Below, piece by piece: positions 5,482-6,319 of a stretch of 6,319 nt of DNA. Both the position numbers and the translations under genes were made by a program. Location of the stretch: NCBI GenBank assembly GCA_018376855.1, contig JAHAAN010000112.1:1-6319 (forward strand), read 5' to 3'. Source of the stretch: Clostridiales bacterium (GTDB taxonomy: Bacteria > Bacillota > Clostridia > Christensenellales > QALW01). A model generated the notes under the pieces. The model saw only the letters and a program-made list of their open reading frames with translations, was not told where the DNA came from and ran no database searches. How positions within the stretch are numbered: the first letter of the stretch is position 1; each line of letters begins with the position of its first letter.

Positions 5482-6279
5482 ATGACCTTAGGCGATAAAT
5501 TATCAAAGCTGCGCAGAGAAAACAACTACACGCAGGAGCAGCTTGCAGAACTTCTTAACGTTTCCAGGCAGGCGATCAGCAAATGGGAAAGCAACATTTC
5601 ATACCCCGAAACCGATAAACTGATTCGGATCGGCACGTTATTTAACTGTTCTTTGGATTATTTGCTCAAAGAAGAATGCGAAACGCCCGAAAAACCGCTG
5701 GAAGACCGTCCTGACAGTAATCATATAAGCTTCTGCCTTCGAAAAGCCCTGCGTGAACGAAAAAGCAGCAGAACATTATGGGGTTTGCCTCTTTGGCACA
5801 TCGCCAAAAACGCCAAATGCATCGTGGCCATCGGGGTGAATGCGCGCGGTGTTGTGGCGATAGGCATGAAAGCAAAGGGAATAATCTCCTTAGGCATGCT
5901 TTCCGCGGGTATTCTTTCATTCGGCTTTCTTTCGCTGGGCTTGCTTTCTATCGGCTTGTTCGCCTTGGGCGCGCTGTCCGCCGGATGCATTTGCGCCGGA
6001 ATATTATCGGCAGGCGCAATCAGCTTCGGCATTCTCTCGTTCGGAGCTGTTGCCATCGGTGATTTTTCCGTTGGAGCATTAGCCGTCGGAAAATATATTG
6101 CAATCGGCGATCATGCAAGATCGGCGATTGCCTTAGGCGACACATATGCCGCCGGAAACCTCTACCAAAAGATCGGAAGGCTTACCGCGCAAGACATTGC
6201 CGCAATTAAAGCTCTGCTGGATTCAAGTGTTCCGGAATATTTATCATGGGCCAAGGAGGTCATAAAACAGCTTATTTAA
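5482..6279 (+). CDS. XRE-family helix-turn-helix regulator with C-terminal glycine-pentad repeat domain
   Basis: The 265-residue product opens with a canonical XRE/HTH_3 DNA-binding domain (about 4-62), with helix-turn-helix TQEQLAELLNVSRQAISKWE (17-36), so it should bind DNA. A polar linker (65-100) leads to GLPLWHIAKN (101-110), then a repeat domain (about 110-203) in which Gly falls at every fifth residue from 118 to 203, 18 times without a break. The typical unit is G-hydrophobic-hydrophobic-Ser/Ala-hydrophobic; early and late units carry Lys, Arg, Asn or Asp, while the middle is almost wholly hydrophobic. A GDHARSAIALGD segment (209-220) and a short helical tail (about 232-265) follow. 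There is no typical signal peptide. The domain may be a pentapeptide-like beta-solenoid or may associate with the membrane; the sequence does not decide. I recall similar HTH plus glycine-repeat proteins in Bacillota, none with a role I can name. It is apparently a single-gene unit behind the glmS terminator. Ligand, target and function are unknown. Confidence 0.88.
   Translation: MTLGDKLSKLRRENNYTQEQLAELLNVSRQAISKWESNISYPETDKLIRIGTLFNCSLDYLLKEECETPEKPLEDRPDSNHISFCLRKALRERKSSRTLWGLPLWHIAKNAKCIVAIGVNARGVVAIGMKAKGIISLGMLSAGILSFGFLSLGLLSIGLFALGALSAGCICAGILSAGAISFGILSFGAVAIGDFSVGALAVGKYIAIGDHARSAIALGDTYAAGNLYQKIGRLTAQDIAAIKALLDSSVPEYLSWAKEVIKQLI
5809..6090 (+). repeat. Glycine-pentad coding repeat within the XRE gene
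   Basis: This stretch encodes about 19 consecutive five-residue units with the glycine (Cys in the first) in the same place. In the first part a ten-residue super-repeat is visible (NAKCIVAIGV, NARGVVAIGM, KAKGIISLGM). The codons for the repeated residues vary (GGC, GGT, GGA, GGG; TCC, TCG, TCA, TCT), so the DNA repeat is eroded while the protein pattern is exact. That suggests an old repeat held by selection on the protein, not a recent slippage expansion. Confidence 0.85.
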
Positions 6280-6289
6280 ATGAAATAGA

Positions 6290-6319
6290 AAAAAACAAAG
6301 CGACCCTCAAGTGCGGCAC
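6290..6319 (+). terminator. Possible terminator of the XRE gene, cut by the window edge
   Basis: After the stop at 6277-6279 an A-rich run leads into AAAGCGACCCTC and the window ends in GTGC-G-GCAC, which is self-complementary. This looks like the left arm and turn of a hairpin whose right arm would lie just outside. Only the first few pairs can be seen, so this is a guess from shape. Confidence 0.3.

Overview
The window looks like chromosomal DNA of a Bacillota (Firmicutes) bacterium, most likely a clostridial lineage. This is an inference from several signs: strong AAGGAG-type Shine-Dalgarno sites 8 to 10 bases before each visible start, a Bacillus-type PurF with a propeptide and iron-sulfur ligands, close-to-consensus sigma-A type promoters, and an XRE regulator with a glycine-pentad tail of a kind I associate with that phylum. 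No species can be named from the sequence alone.

Layout. Bases 2-862 (+) hold the 3' part of a WG-repeat protein whose start lies upstream of the window. A hairpin at 889-920 separates it from a convergent purine pair on the minus strand: purC (3092 to 2367) followed by purF (2367 to 925), joined by a TGATG stop/start overlap. A 325-base divergent intergenic region (3093-3417) carries a promoter for purC-purF, a promoter for glmS, and several PurBox-like sequences. glmS (3418-5253, +) ends at a strong hairpin terminator (5288-5326). A short intergenic region with two small inverted repeats then leads into an XRE-family regulator (5482-6279, +) whose C-terminal half has a glycine at every fifth residue, 18 times in a row. 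The window stops inside what may be the next terminator.

How the genes fit together. PurF catalyses the committed step of de novo purine synthesis and PurC a later step. GlmS diverts fructose-6-phosphate to glucosamine-6-phosphate for the cell wall. PurF and GlmS both start, once mature, with the same N-terminal-cysteine (class II) glutamine amidotransferase domain, so the divergent promoters drive two glutamine-consuming branch-point enzymes. Neither visible leader is long enough for the purine riboswitch or the glmS ribozyme known from other Bacillota. Control, if any, would have to be by protein operators or by the small hairpin at the glmS ribosome binding site.

Most of the window is ordinary metabolism. 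The element most worth attention is the XRE regulator with its hydrophobic glycine-pentad domain. I see no CRISPR array, insertion sequence, tRNA, rRNA or phage gene.
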